From contig NZ_CP028844.1 in assembly GCF_003058325.1 (NCBI RefSeq), forward strand, positions 1 to 64,000: a stretch of DNA of 64,000 bases. The letters are read 5' to 3'. The notes beneath the pieces were generated by a model. The model did not search any database. It was not told the DNA's origin and was given only the letters and a program-made list of their open reading frames with translations. The position numbers and the translations under genes were made by a program. This document shows, piece after piece, positions 1 to 7,853 of the stretch; position 1 is the stretch's first letter, and each line of letters starts with the position of its first letter. This DNA comes from Methylobacterium currus. Its GTDB lineage: Bacteria; Pseudomonadota; Alphaproteobacteria; Rhizobiales; Beijerinckiaceae.

Positions 1-864
1 ATGGGCTTCTTCGTCGTGCATCCGCGCGACCCGCCGAGCGGCGGGTCGACCGTGACTTCGTCTGGCTCCTGAACGCCTACGACATCGAGGCCGGGTCGTA
101 CGTGCCAAAGGTCAACACGATGCTCGACATGAACATGTGGTGCTTCAACAGCCGGGTCTGGCCGGGCATCGATCCGGTCGTGGTGCGCCAGGGCGACAAG
201 GTGCGCATGCGCATCGGCAACCTGACCATGACCAACCACCCGATCCACGTTCACGGCGTGGACTTCCACGTCAGCGGTACGGACGGCGGCTGGATCCCGC
301 CGGAACGGCAGTGGCCCGAGGTGTCGGTGGACATAGCCGTCGGGCAGATGCGGGCCATCGAGTTCAACGCCGACGCGCTCGGCGACTGGGCGATGCACTG
401 CCACAAGTCGCATCACACCATGAACGCCATGGGACACTCGGTGCGCACCTATATCGGCGTGAACCTCAAGAGCACCGCCAAGCAAGATACAGAAGGTCGC
501 GCCGGGCTACATGCCGATGGGTTCGACCGGCGGCGGCATGATGAGCGAGATGGAGATGCCGCTGCCGGAGAACACGCTGCCGATGATGACTGGGACCGGC
601 CCGTTCGGCTCGGTCGAGATGGGTGGCATGTTCACGGTGATGAAGGTCCGTGCCGGTTTAGCCGCTAACGACTACAGCGACCCGGGCTGGTACCAGCACC
701 CGAAGGGCACGCTGGCCTACGAATGGACGGGCGAGCCCCTTCCTGAGCCGAGCCGTGATCCGAAGACGCCGAGAGGCAAGCGGGCGCGGGAGACCGATCT
801 GCGCGTGGTCGACCCGCGCAAGCGCCGCACCGCCGCAAACACCGGCGGCCACGAGAACCACTGA
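1..864 (+). pseudogene. Multicopper oxidase, 3' portion, frameshifted
   Basis: This is the C-terminal part of a periplasmic multicopper oxidase of the copper-resistance type; its start lies before the window. Copper-ligand motifs HPIHVHG (about 240) and HCHKSHHTMNAM (about 400) are intact. The tail, rich in Met (MSEMEMPLPENTLPMM) and ending in a PGWYQHPKGTLAYEW block, is typical of the family. The frame changes twice: the MGFFVVHPRDP start at base 1 is in frame 1, RRVDRDFVWLL follows in frame 3 after about base 35-45, and an extra C near 483 moves the tail (STAK to KIQKVAPGYMPMG) back to frame 1, which ends at 864. The frames are seen directly; whether they are real mutations or sequence errors cannot be decided here. 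It opens a copper-handling cluster. Confidence 0.85.
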
Positions 865-1035
865 GCTCTGTGCTCGTTCAAAACCGAGCCGGTCGTACTC
901 CGGGCATGGCCTGGATCGCCGGCTCGACGGTTCGGTAAAGGGGCAAGCCACTTTCCGAAGTTCGCCGCGCGGGTCGTTCACCCACCCCTCATCGGGAACC
1001 CGTGCGCCGGTTCATCTCAGCCTGAGGAGACCCCC

Positions 1036-1770
1036 ATGACGCGCCCCACCGCCCGCGCCGCCGTTCTGACGGCGGCCCTGCTCAGCCTCGCCTCTCCTAG
1101 CTTTGCGCCCGTTGCCGAGGCGCAGCCGGCGCGCGGCGCGGCCGGAGAGTTCGAGCGCGTGCGTAGCGTGATATCGGACCGCTTCAAGAACACCAAGCTG
1201 ACGGGCGACCCAGACCAGGACTTTGCCGCCCTCCTCATTGCCAGCTTCGAGGAGACGCTGTTCCTGGCCAAGGCGCAGCTCAACTACGGCGGTGACCGCG
1301 AGCTGCGCGCGGTGGCGCAGAAGATCCAGGATGAGCAGCAGGAGCGGATTGACGCGCTCAAGACCTGGCGGGTGCGCAGCCGCGAGCCAGGCTACCGGGA
1401 GCAGCCGAACCAGACGCCCTCCGGCGCGGGCCCGCTCGATCGCCCGGGGCAGGCGAACGCGGCCGAGGCGCGCTCAGCTCAGGCGCAGGCAGCGCCCTCT
1501 TCGGCTCAGCCGCCCGCCGCCTCTGCGCCTGCCTCAACTGCAAACACGCCGCTGGTCAAGGGCACGGTGCAGAAGGTGGATGAGGCAGGCGGCAAGGTGA
1601 CGCTCGATCACGAGCGCATCCCCAACATCGACATGGATGCGATGACGATGGCCTACAAGGTCCAGGATCCTGCCTTGCTGAAGGGGCTGAAGGCGGGCGA
1701 CACGGTGAAGTTCTCGGCCGACCGGGTCAACGGTCAGCTCGCCATCACTCGGATCCAGACAGCCAAGTGA
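1036..1770 (+). CDS. Exported DUF305-like/CusF fusion protein, probable copper binding
   Basis: The 244-residue protein has a signal peptide (about 1-32, LTAALLSLASPSFA...AEA). A helical segment (about 45-115) resembles DUF305 but lacks its HH motif. A Pro/Ala/Gln-rich linker (about 120-172) leads to a C-terminal CusF-type beta-barrel (about 173-244). The CusF ligand pattern is partly kept: His in DHERIPNID and the two Met of DAMTM, while the usual Trp (NWPAMTM) position is Met. The ATG follows a TGAGGAG-type ribosome site at about 1022. It is probably a periplasmic copper carrier or buffer serving the Cus system downstream. The DUF305 assignment is inference; the CusF domain is fairly clear. 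Confidence 0.8.
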   Translation: MTRPTARAAVLTAALLSLASPSFAPVAEAQPARGAAGEFERVRSVISDRFKNTKLTGDPDQDFAALLIASFEETLFLAKAQLNYGGDRELRAVAQKIQDEQQERIDALKTWRVRSREPGYREQPNQTPSGAGPLDRPGQANAAEARSAQAQAAPSSAQPPAASAPASTANTPLVKGTVQKVDEAGGKVTLDHERIPNIDMDAMTMAYKVQDPALLKGLKAGDTVKFSADRVNGQLAITRIQTAK

Positions 1771-1857
1771 GCTGATTGCTTCTGTTTGAGCGATGACGCA
1801 CTCCGGCATCCGCTCAGTCGCCCGTACCCTGATGAAGTACCGGGCTGGGCATGGTGA

Positions 1858-2109
1858 GGAGCGCATGAGCCAGCGCTCCCTTGCCTACGCCGCTGGGCGC
1901 GAGAGCACCTGTCCGCTCTTGGGTCACCGCTGGCGAAAGCCCCTCTGCCGGACGCCTCGCTCAGCCGTGTTGCTCAACGTCCAACAGGTCTGCTGGCAGA
2001 CCTGAGCCGGCGAGCCGCACTGGCGGTCGTCCGCCGCCTGTGGGCCGAGTATGCGGCGCGTGTGCGCGCGAGCAAGGGCAAGGCCGAGCGGATCATGGAC
2101 GGCGGATGA
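1858..2109 (+). other. Reading frame without a start codon, possible gene remnant
   Basis: After a stop at 1855 this frame stays open to a TGA at 2107-2109 and encodes a plausible helical, Ala/Arg-rich tail (LLADLSRRAALAVVRRLW followed by AEYAARVRASKGKAERIM). No ATG or well-placed alternative start is visible. It may be the 3' end of a decayed gene. I do not recognise a family, and chance is possible in DNA this rich in GC. Confidence 0.2.
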
Positions 2110-2163
2110 GGACCTGCGGGATCTTCTCGCTCGGGGAACTTTCTCTTGAGCGCGAGTCCACCA

Positions 2164-3198
2164 TCAGGATTGGTGAGCCTGGGCGATGAGCAAGAAAATG
2201 GGCCGCCTGACAGTACCGTACGGACGCGCGCAGCCCGGGCGGCGGCGGCATGTTCGACCGCACGTGGCGCGCAGGGCGGCGCGGGATTTTCGGCACGCCC
2301 TGCTCGCTCTGTTGCTGGCCGGCACTCTGTTCAACCTCTTCAGCATGCTGGCTTCATCCTCTGATGTGCTCCTCAGCGGCAGCGTGATCTTGCACCCTTC
2401 CCACTGAGACGATGGGCAGCGGGACAACGAGCAGCGCAGTCCATGCTGCCCTGCTTGCATGTGCCGCATCAGAGTAAGGGGATCCTTCAGGTCATGGCTT
2501 TTCTTCCATCCCGTAAAACGCGGTTTAGCGCACAAACCTTGATATTCCCCTAGGTCACCCCGCAGGAGACGGGGCCCGAGCAGGGCGCCGGCGAGGGTGC
2601 AGAACGCAATGGTGCCGCCGTACCAGAGCGCCACAAACGGGACCGAGTCGTCCATGCAATTCAGGGCATACCCGATCGCGCTGATCCCGCCAGCGGCCAT
2701 CCCGACGAGCGCGCCCGTCCGGACAAGGTCGGTCGGCGCGGCAAATCGGCGGACGGCCCAGACCAGGACGGCGAAGGGTAGCACGCCGATGATCGGGATC
2801 GACACGAGGCACTCCAGCCACATGTGGCCGACAAGCATCCTGTCCCAGTGCGAGCTCGGCGCCGAAGCCAGGCTGAACGCGGCCAGCAGCATGACCCCGA
2901 GGAACGGCGTCGCGGCGACCCAGGGTCGAGCTCTGGTCTCGCCGCCCGGGCGTGCGACCTTCGTCAGCAGCCACCCGGCTAAGACGACGATACCGGCACC
3001 GAAGGCGACCTTCAGGAACAGGAAGCCGAGCACCCCGTGATTGTGGAGGTCCGGCCTGACCCCGAGCGACAGGAGCGCGACGCAGAGCGCCGCCCCCGTG
3101 CCGAGCGCCGCGGCGAGGCCGAGGCCGCGCTTGAGCCGGCCGTGGTCGGTCGGCTCGATGTTCGTGCTGAGCATCTCGATCAGCTCGTTCGTTCTCAT
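2164..3198 (-). CDS. NrsF-type (DUF1109) membrane anti-sigma factor with abnormal C-terminal extension
   Basis: Residues about 1-212 match the DUF1109/NrsF family: a short cytoplasmic N-terminus (MRTNELIEMLSTNIEP) followed by six hydrophobic helices, ending near GALLGPRLLRG. It would hold the ECF sigma factor encoded just upstream at the inner membrane; its start overlaps that gene's stop (ATGA), so the two are co-translated. Family members are about 210-220 residues. Here the frame runs on for about 130 Arg/Ser/Cys-rich residues with no recognisable domain, starting where a stop is expected (about 2555). A one- or two-base change at the original stop is the likely cause. The core call is secure; the extension is probably not functional. 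Confidence 0.85.
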   Translation of the reverse strand: MRTNELIEMLSTNIEPTDHGRLKRGLGLAAALGTGAALCVALLSLGVRPDLHNHGVLGFLFLKVAFGAGIVVLAGWLLTKVARPGGETRARPWVAATPFLGVMLLAAFSLASAPSSHWDRMLVGHMWLECLVSIPIIGVLPFAVLVWAVRRFAAPTDLVRTGALVGMAAGGISAIGYALNCMDDSVPFVALWYGGTIAFCTLAGALLGPRLLRGDLGEYQGLCAKPRFTGWKKSHDLKDPLTLMRHMQAGQHGLRCSLSRCPSSQWEGCKITLPLRSTSEDEASMLKRLNRVPASNRASRACRKSRAALRATCGRTCRRRPGCARPYGTVRRPIFLLIAQAHQS

Positions 3199-3755
3199 CG
3201 TCCCCTTCCTTGGCTGATCGCGGACGCCAGGGCCTTGAGACCCCGGTGGACGCTGACCTTGATGGCGGATTCCGACATGCCGGTCCGGCTGGCGGCCTCA
3301 GCGACGCTCAAGCCATCGAGCTTCACGAAGCGAATCGCGCGCCGCATCTTCTCGGGCAGCTTGGCCAGGAGTCGATCCAGGTCATACGTGCTCTCCACGC
3401 CGGCATGGTCGTCCTGTGCCTCAAGGTCGCCCGCATCCTCGATGGGCACATTGGACATCGCAGTGCGCGTACGGCGCAGGTGGTCGATCAGCTTGTAGCG
3501 GGCGATGGCCTGCGCCCAAGGGGTGAACGGCTGATCTACGTCGTAGGTATGTCGCCGCGTATGGATCGCTATCAGCGTGTCCTGCACGAGGTCTTCGGCC
3601 TCGGACGGACTTCGTCCAGCGCGGTGGAGCTTTCCGCGATAATAGGCGCGCAGATACAGGCTCAGCCGGTCGAGAACCGCCCGGTACGCGGCCGCGTCGC
3701 CGTCCAGGCTGGCCCTCATCAGGCTCCTGAGCTCAGTCTCACTCGCAATCATCAC
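3195..3755 (-). CDS. ECF-family RNA polymerase sigma factor, NrsF-linked
   Basis: The 186-residue sigma-70 factor has region 2 at about 20-90 (AEDLVQDTLIAIHTRRHTY, then PFTPWAQAIARYKLIDHLRR) and region 4 at about 125-180 (LPEKMRRAIRFVKLDGLSVAEA, helix-turn-helix ASRTGMSESAIKVSVHRG). Pairing with the overlapping DUF1109 anti-sigma gene marks it as the class that answers envelope, oxidative or metal stress in alphaproteobacteria. Its targets cannot be read from this window, but its place inside a copper cluster suggests metal or redox stress. Confidence 0.92.
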   Translation of the reverse strand: MMIASETELRSLMRASLDGDAAAYRAVLDRLSLYLRAYYRGKLHRAGRSPSEAEDLVQDTLIAIHTRRHTYDVDQPFTPWAQAIARYKLIDHLRRTRTAMSNVPIEDAGDLEAQDDHAGVESTYDLDRLLAKLPEKMRRAIRFVKLDGLSVAEAASRTGMSESAIKVSVHRGLKALASAISQGRGR

Positions 3756-4029
3756 GCGCTCGTAACTGAGTTCGCGAGGCAGGGCCCGATGGTTACAGCT
3801 GCCCGCATGTGCGATGGCAACGGGGACCGGTCAGGAAGGGGTAGGTCGTGATGGGGCTTCGCTCGGCCCCTCGCCCGATGGCTTGGGTCAGGCGTCGGAC
3901 CGGGGAGGGAATGGTCGCGTGCGTGGGTGCGCGCCGAGGACAGCCGGCCATCGGCCGGGTCAGGGTGAAACGACATCGGTTTCGTTCTGGAATGCTGTAG
4001 GGGCCGCCCGATCCCGGGCCGGCCAGGGG
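3756..4029. other. Upstream region of the sigma factor gene
   Basis: The bases contain no convincing gene. They lie 5' of the - strand ECF sigma gene and must hold its promoter, but I could not fix -35/-10 elements. Confidence 0.3.
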
Positions 4030-4331
4030 CCGTCGCCAGAGGCGCTATCGGCGGTCCGTGCAGGCTCCGGCCGTCGACATCCGCTAGCGCAAACGCGACC
4101 GAGGGCCCGGTGATCCGGGGGCCGGCCGCCGCAGGGCGACGGCGATGAAACCGGCGCACAGCAGCGAGTTGGCCCGGAGGCTTTCCCTGCCTCGTCGCAG
4201 CCGTCGCAGCCGTCCGGCATCGGCCCCTGCAGCGCCGCCACGGGCATGGCCGCCTTCATGTGCGCGGCCTGCACGCCATGCAGCGCGAACCTTGCCACGA
4301 GGGCGAGGGTCAGGAACTACGCGCAGACGGG
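4030..4331 (-). pseudogene. Small Cys-containing exported protein, decayed over three frames
   Basis: Three successive - strand frames together spell one small exported protein of a DUF2946-like kind. FLTLALVARFALHGVQAAHM and PVAALQGPMPDGCDGCDE lie in the first frame (about 4329-4200). SLRANSLLCAGFIAVALR is in the second (about 4190-4135). GPSVAFALADVDGRSLHGPP is in the third (about 4105-4050). Related proteins have a hydrophobic leader, a CDGC-type cluster and a CAGF segment in this order, and sit next to copper genes. At least two indels and a missing start make it non-functional as read. The family name is inferred from memory of similar proteins. Confidence 0.5.
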
Positions 4332-5215
4332 GCGGGACCGGAGCTAGGATATCAAGCCCAGCATACCAGGCCGCCGCACGCCCCGAAAGGGCGCGCATCG
4401 GCTGGGCGACCGGTTTGCCGCGCATGAGTTGAGCGGGTGTACCGGCGTCAAACAGGCGTGGTTCGGGCAGCCCACCTTGTAACGAAGCGTTTGCTGCCTC
4501 CGAACTTAGCACCATGGATTGGATGTCGCAGGTGGATCGTGCGGGGTTTCGCGGCGGCTTGCACCGCGGGCCTTTGCGGCGGGCGCGGATCGCGCCGGTC
4601 GCGCTCCGCAGCGGCGCGGGATACACGGCGCAACACCCGTCATCGAGGATCGGAGACACCTGGCCGGACATGGTCAGAGTGGCTTCGAGGCGTAATGAGG
4701 CCGCGAGGGGGAGGCGGGCGGACCGCGGAATTCCGGCTTCGCGGGAAGGCCGCACCGGACCTTGGGACCAGAGCGCCAAGCTCGCCGCCGCCCCGGCGAA
4801 GACCCGACGCGCTCCTACGTCGTCTTCGAGTCGCGCTTCGCCCAGGACTGTTCTGCGCAGTTCCGACAAGCCTCCCGATCCCGGTCTTTCTCACCGATGC
4901 GGGCTGGCAGTTCCGGGTACCCTGGCAAGCGAGGCTTCAGGCCGCCGGGCTTCAGGGCGGCCGCGGCCCGGAAGGCGGCCAGCCGTGACGGGTTCTACCT
5001 GTTCTCCTCCGCCCCATTCCGAGGATTGAGGCTGCCCGACCGTGCGAAACTCTCCTCGGGCGGAGGAGCGGTCCCCGCCGATGGGCGTTCGCGTCGGCTC
5101 CTTGCGACGCCGGCGGAACCACTGGGAAAAGTTCGAGGCGCTGTAACGGACTTGGCGGGACATCCGAAATCAAGAACAGAAGTAGCAAGCTTTAGAGCCA
5201 GCAAAGAGTTCCACC
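4332..5215. other. Stretch without a recognisable gene
   Basis: Long frames are open on both strands, as expected at this base composition, but none has family resemblance or good initiation. The last 40 bases (about 5175-5215) are less GC-rich and probably hold the promoter and leader of the exported-protein gene that starts at 5216. Confidence 0.3.
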
Positions 5216-5671
5216 ATGAGTAGCAAGATGATCACTGTCCTCGCCGGCATTGCTATGATGGCCGGGCTGCCGGGATACGCCCTGGCCGGGTGGATCGACA
5301 ATGTGCCGCTTCGCTTCCGGCCTGGCGTGCACCAAGCGGCGCCCCGCAATCTCGGAGCGCCGGATGCCGTCCGGACAACTGGGTCGGTCAACGTCGTCCC
5401 CCGCCGCCCGGCGACCCGTCGGCCGGACTCCCGTCGGCCAACTTCTGACATGACTCGCGGCGCTTTCAACCCGCCCTTGCAGGAGAAGGGCGAGGGCGAG
5501 TGGCAGGACTGGCTCGCCGACGACGGGCCGAGCCAGGAGACGGTGCTCGCCGCCGCGGAAGAGGGCCAGAACCGGCTAGCGGCCCTGCGCGACGCCGCTC
5601 TCCGTGCTGAACCCGCGCGAGCGGCGCATATTCGAGGCGCGGCGCCTCGCCGACGATCCGATCACCCTTGA
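5216..5671 (+). CDS. Small exported protein whose 3' end runs into an rpoH fragment
   Basis: The frame starts with a clear signal peptide (MSSKMITVLAGIAMMAGLPG, cut after YALA) followed by GWIDNVPLRFRPGVHQ and a basic, Thr/Ser/Pro-rich region containing RTTGSV. From about residue 92 (GEGEWQDWLADDGPSQE) the sequence is instead that of sigma-32. The gene is therefore a chimera: the 5' part of an exported small protein of unknown function joined in frame to rpoH. A decayed relative of the first part is at 14016-14192, and the TTGS motif recurs in the 6521 protein. Confidence 0.6.
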   Translation: MSSKMITVLAGIAMMAGLPGYALAGWIDNVPLRFRPGVHQAAPRNLGAPDAVRTTGSVNVVPRRPATRRPDSRRPTSDMTRGAFNPPLQEKGEGEWQDWLADDGPSQETVLAAAEEGQNRLAALRDAALRAEPARAAHIRGAAPRRRSDHP

Positions 5672-5811
5672 GGATCTCTCGGGCGAGTTCGGCGTGTCCC
5701 GCGAGCGGCGTGCGGCAGATCGAGGTCCGCGCCTTCGAGAAGGTGCAGGACGCGGTCAAGCGCAGTCTCACCGTGCGCGAGCTACCGCAAGTCCGCGCGC
5801 AAGCCGCCTGA
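5488..5811 (+). pseudogene. rpoH: 3' fragment of sigma-32 (rpoH), frameshifted
   Basis: The last third of RpoH can be read across three frames. GEGEWQDWLADDGPSQE is in frame with the upstream exported protein. LNPRERRIFEARRLADDP and ITLEDLSGEFGVSRE follow in a second frame (from about 5604). VRQIEVRAFEKVQDAVKR comes in a third (from 5710), ending at TGA 5809-5811. This covers region 4 with its helix-turn-helix. Regions 1-3 are absent, so it cannot be a working heat-shock sigma factor. It marks a past recombination with a chromosomal rpoH gene. Confidence 0.8.
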
Positions 5812-6082
5812 CCGCTGGCCCCTGGCGAGCACGGACAAGCCTCAACCCGAGCGGCCCTGCCACCTGGGCGCTCGTCACGGTCCCTGACCCGGATTTCCCG
5901 CATCCCACGTACGACCTGACATCTCGACGGAAGATGCCTCGGGCCGACCCGCCAAGCAGACCGACGACATTCAACGCGCTCCGCCAAAGCAAGACGGCGT
6001 GTAACCATCGATCTGCCAAACTCAAAGTAACGGCAGTAAATTTGATGATCATGCCTCTGCACATCATCTTCGGGGTGCAATC
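5812..6082. other. Intergenic region
   Basis: No gene is recognised. The segment at about 5990-6080 has lower GC and probably carries the promoter for the small exported proteins that follow. Confidence 0.3.
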
Positions 6083-6107
6083 GTGAATAATTTTTTCCGC
6101 TGTCGTC

Positions 6108-6425
6108 TTGGCTCTCGCGGCCTTCGTGGGCGCCTGCATCGGCCAATCCTCACTCCGGCACCCGGGATCCTGCCGCGGCATCGATCCTTCAGGCTCGATC
6201 CGCCCCCGGCATCGGCCCCCAGGCGACCGGGAGCTTACCCACGGCTCTCGCTCGGAGCTAGACGCTCGCGGCGGGCTCGGCCGAGATATGCGGAGCAGCA
6301 CGCGTGACAATGCGCAGTTTCCCGAACGAGCGCCGGAGGCACAGAACTCGGCGGTACCGCCGGCGGCCCGCAATACTAACGGGACGCTGAGAGGCACCCT
6401 CGCGCCAGCAGCGGTCGCAGTCTGA
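6108..6425 (+). CDS. Small exported protein, start disturbed; paralogue of the 6521 gene
   Basis: The frame carries a leader-like segment IIFSAVVLALAAFVGACIGQ, of which the TTG at 6108 covers only the second half. Just upstream a TGA interrupts the frame and a GTG at 6083 opens a different frame, so a one-base change near the start is likely. The C-terminal part (MRSSTRDNAQFPERAPEAQN) closely matches the next gene (FRSSTRGNAQFPERSPVQQN), showing tandem duplication. The function is unknown; position suggests a periplasmic or secreted protein made with the copper genes. Confidence 0.45.
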   Translation: MALAAFVGACIGQSSLRHPGSCRGIDPSGSIRPRHRPPGDRELTHGSRSELDARGGLGRDMRSSTRDNAQFPERAPEAQNSAVPPAARNTNGTLRGTLAPAAVAV

Positions 6426-6520
6426 AGGCAACCCGTCGAGTGTAACGAAAAAATCCTGCCCCCCGAACTCGTCATAATGGCGCTGAACGGATAGCGCTTT
6501 CCAGTCAACGGAGAGGCGTC

Positions 6521-6820
6521 ATGAAGCTCACGGTTGGCATCATCCTTGCCTCACTGATATTGGCCGATCCGGCAATCGCCGCGCCGGGATTACAGGCACG
6601 AACCGGCCCGCAGCGACACCACCATGATCGATCTTCGGCTTACGCGCTGCGCGAGCCGGTGACGACCGGAAGCCTCGCTGGCAGCACGGGCCACGTTCGG
6701 GTCCCTCGCGACCTGCAGAGGCGGGATTTCCGAAGCAGCACCCGCGGAAACGCGCAGTTCCCGGAGCGTTCGCCTGTTCAGCAGAACCTCGGCAACACGT
6801 CGGGCGGGCCTGAGTTTTGA
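6521..6820 (+). CDS. Small exported protein of unknown function
   Basis: The 99-residue protein has a signal peptide (MKLTVGIILASLILADPAIA, cut before APGLQA), a His cluster (QRHHHD), REPVTTGSLAG and the repeat-family tail FRSSTRGNAQFPERSP. An AGAGG ribosome site precedes the ATG. The stop overlaps the TTG start of the FixH-like gene, so it is probably the first gene of the transcription unit that leads to cusBA. The His cluster could bind metal; this is inference. Confidence 0.7.
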   Translation: MKLTVGIILASLILADPAIAAPGLQARTGPQRHHHDRSSAYALREPVTTGSLAGSTGHVRVPRDLQRRDFRSSTRGNAQFPERSPVQQNLGNTSGGPEF

Positions 6821-7289
6821 GCGCCCCACCTTGCACGCCTCCGCTGGCCGCAGCACGTGCTGCGGCCCCCCCCGCGCAGCGGCGGCTCTCATTGTGGCGT
6901 GCACTCGTGCTGGTGCTGCTTCTCATGGGTGCCGGCGCGACCCTCGCATCTTCCTTCAGCCGCGCCTCTTCGGGCCATTACGCCTTTGAGCTTGTCGAGC
7001 GCGAGGTGAAGCAGGGTTACGGCACAACCATTCTGGTCCGGCTCGTCGACGAGCGGACCGGAAAAGTGGTTCCGGATGCGATCCTGTTCATCAGCCGCAT
7101 CGACATGTCGCCTGACGGCATGAACAGATGACCGCTCCGTTGGAGCTCCAGGCCGACGCGCTGCCCGGCTACTACCGTTTCGAGACCGACCTCTCGATGG
7201 AGGGCGGCTGGGCGCTCACGCTCGCGGCCAAGATCCCCGGACTTCCAGACCCGGTCCAAGGCAGGCTCGTCCTGCAGGCAGTGCCATAA
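6817..7289 (+). pseudogene. FixH/YtkA-like membrane-anchored protein, frameshifted
   Basis: The protein has a proline-rich N-terminus, one membrane helix (about 25-45, LWRALVLVLLLMGAGATLAS) and a YtkA/FixH-type beta domain (YAFELVEREVKQGYGTTILV, PDAILFISRIDMSPDGM). The frame shifts at about 7125. The end of the domain, MTAPLELQADALPGYYRFET then DLSMEGGWALTLAAKI, is read from 7128 and ends at TAA 7287-7289, which overlaps the next ATG. Such proteins sit beside CusB/CusA adaptors in related bacteria and probably help metal handling in the periplasm. A run of eight C lies at about 6867. Confidence 0.7.
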
Positions 7290-7850
7290 TGCATCAGAAC
7301 ACGCCCTTTCGCGACTTCGAGGAGTTCGAGACCGCCCCTGGCGGCGGTCGAGCAAGACGGATCGTGGGCATCGCTCTGTTTGCCACGATGCTCCTGGCTG
7401 CCATCGGCCTCGGCTACGGCTTGGGGGCGTGGGACCTGGGCGGTCCCGAGCGCGATTTCAGACCACGTTCCGGCCGCTCTTGCCGGTTGGCTGCCGCGCC
7501 GAGGCACGAACTCCGAGGCGGGTGCACCTGCCGCGCTCAAGGACTACGCCTTCAATCTCGTCGGGAGCCAAGCCAAGCAGGGCGAGGCGACGCTGGCGCT
7601 GCGCTTGGTGCATAAGCCAACGGGCAAGCCAGTCCCGGACGCGATCATCTTCGCGCACCGCCTCGACATGGCACCCGCCGGCATGCCGACCATGACGACG
7701 GAGCTGGAGTCGCAGCCCGCGACCGAGCCCGGCCTCTACCGGTTCAAGACCAATCTCACGATGGCGGGCGATTGGCAGCTCTCGCTTGCCGCCAAGGTGC
7801 AGGGCGAGATCGGCACAGTGCAGAACCAGCTCGCGCTCCAAGGTGGTACC
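7289..7850 (+). pseudogene. Second FixH/YtkA-like protein, frameshifted, reading into CusB
   Basis: The N-terminus (MHQNTPFRDFEEFE) and membrane helix (IVGIALFATMLLAAIGLGYG) lie in one frame. After about 7443 the beta domain continues in another: ALKDYAFNLVGSQAKQGEAT, PDAIIFAHRLDMAPAGMPTM, YRFKTNLTMAGDWQLSLAAK. It is homologous to the preceding gene, a tandem duplication. In the second frame there is no stop before the CusB start at 7854 (LALQGGTVMDQ), so as read the two would be fused. The overlapping TGATG at 7852 suggests that the ancestral stop was lost through an indel. Confidence 0.7.
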
Positions 7851-7853
7851 GTG

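Noticed and set aside
4084..4869. A 261-codon - strand frame that might be an unknown gene
   Set aside because: Only its last part has protein-like sequence, and that belongs to the frameshifted small Cys-containing gene; the rest has no features.
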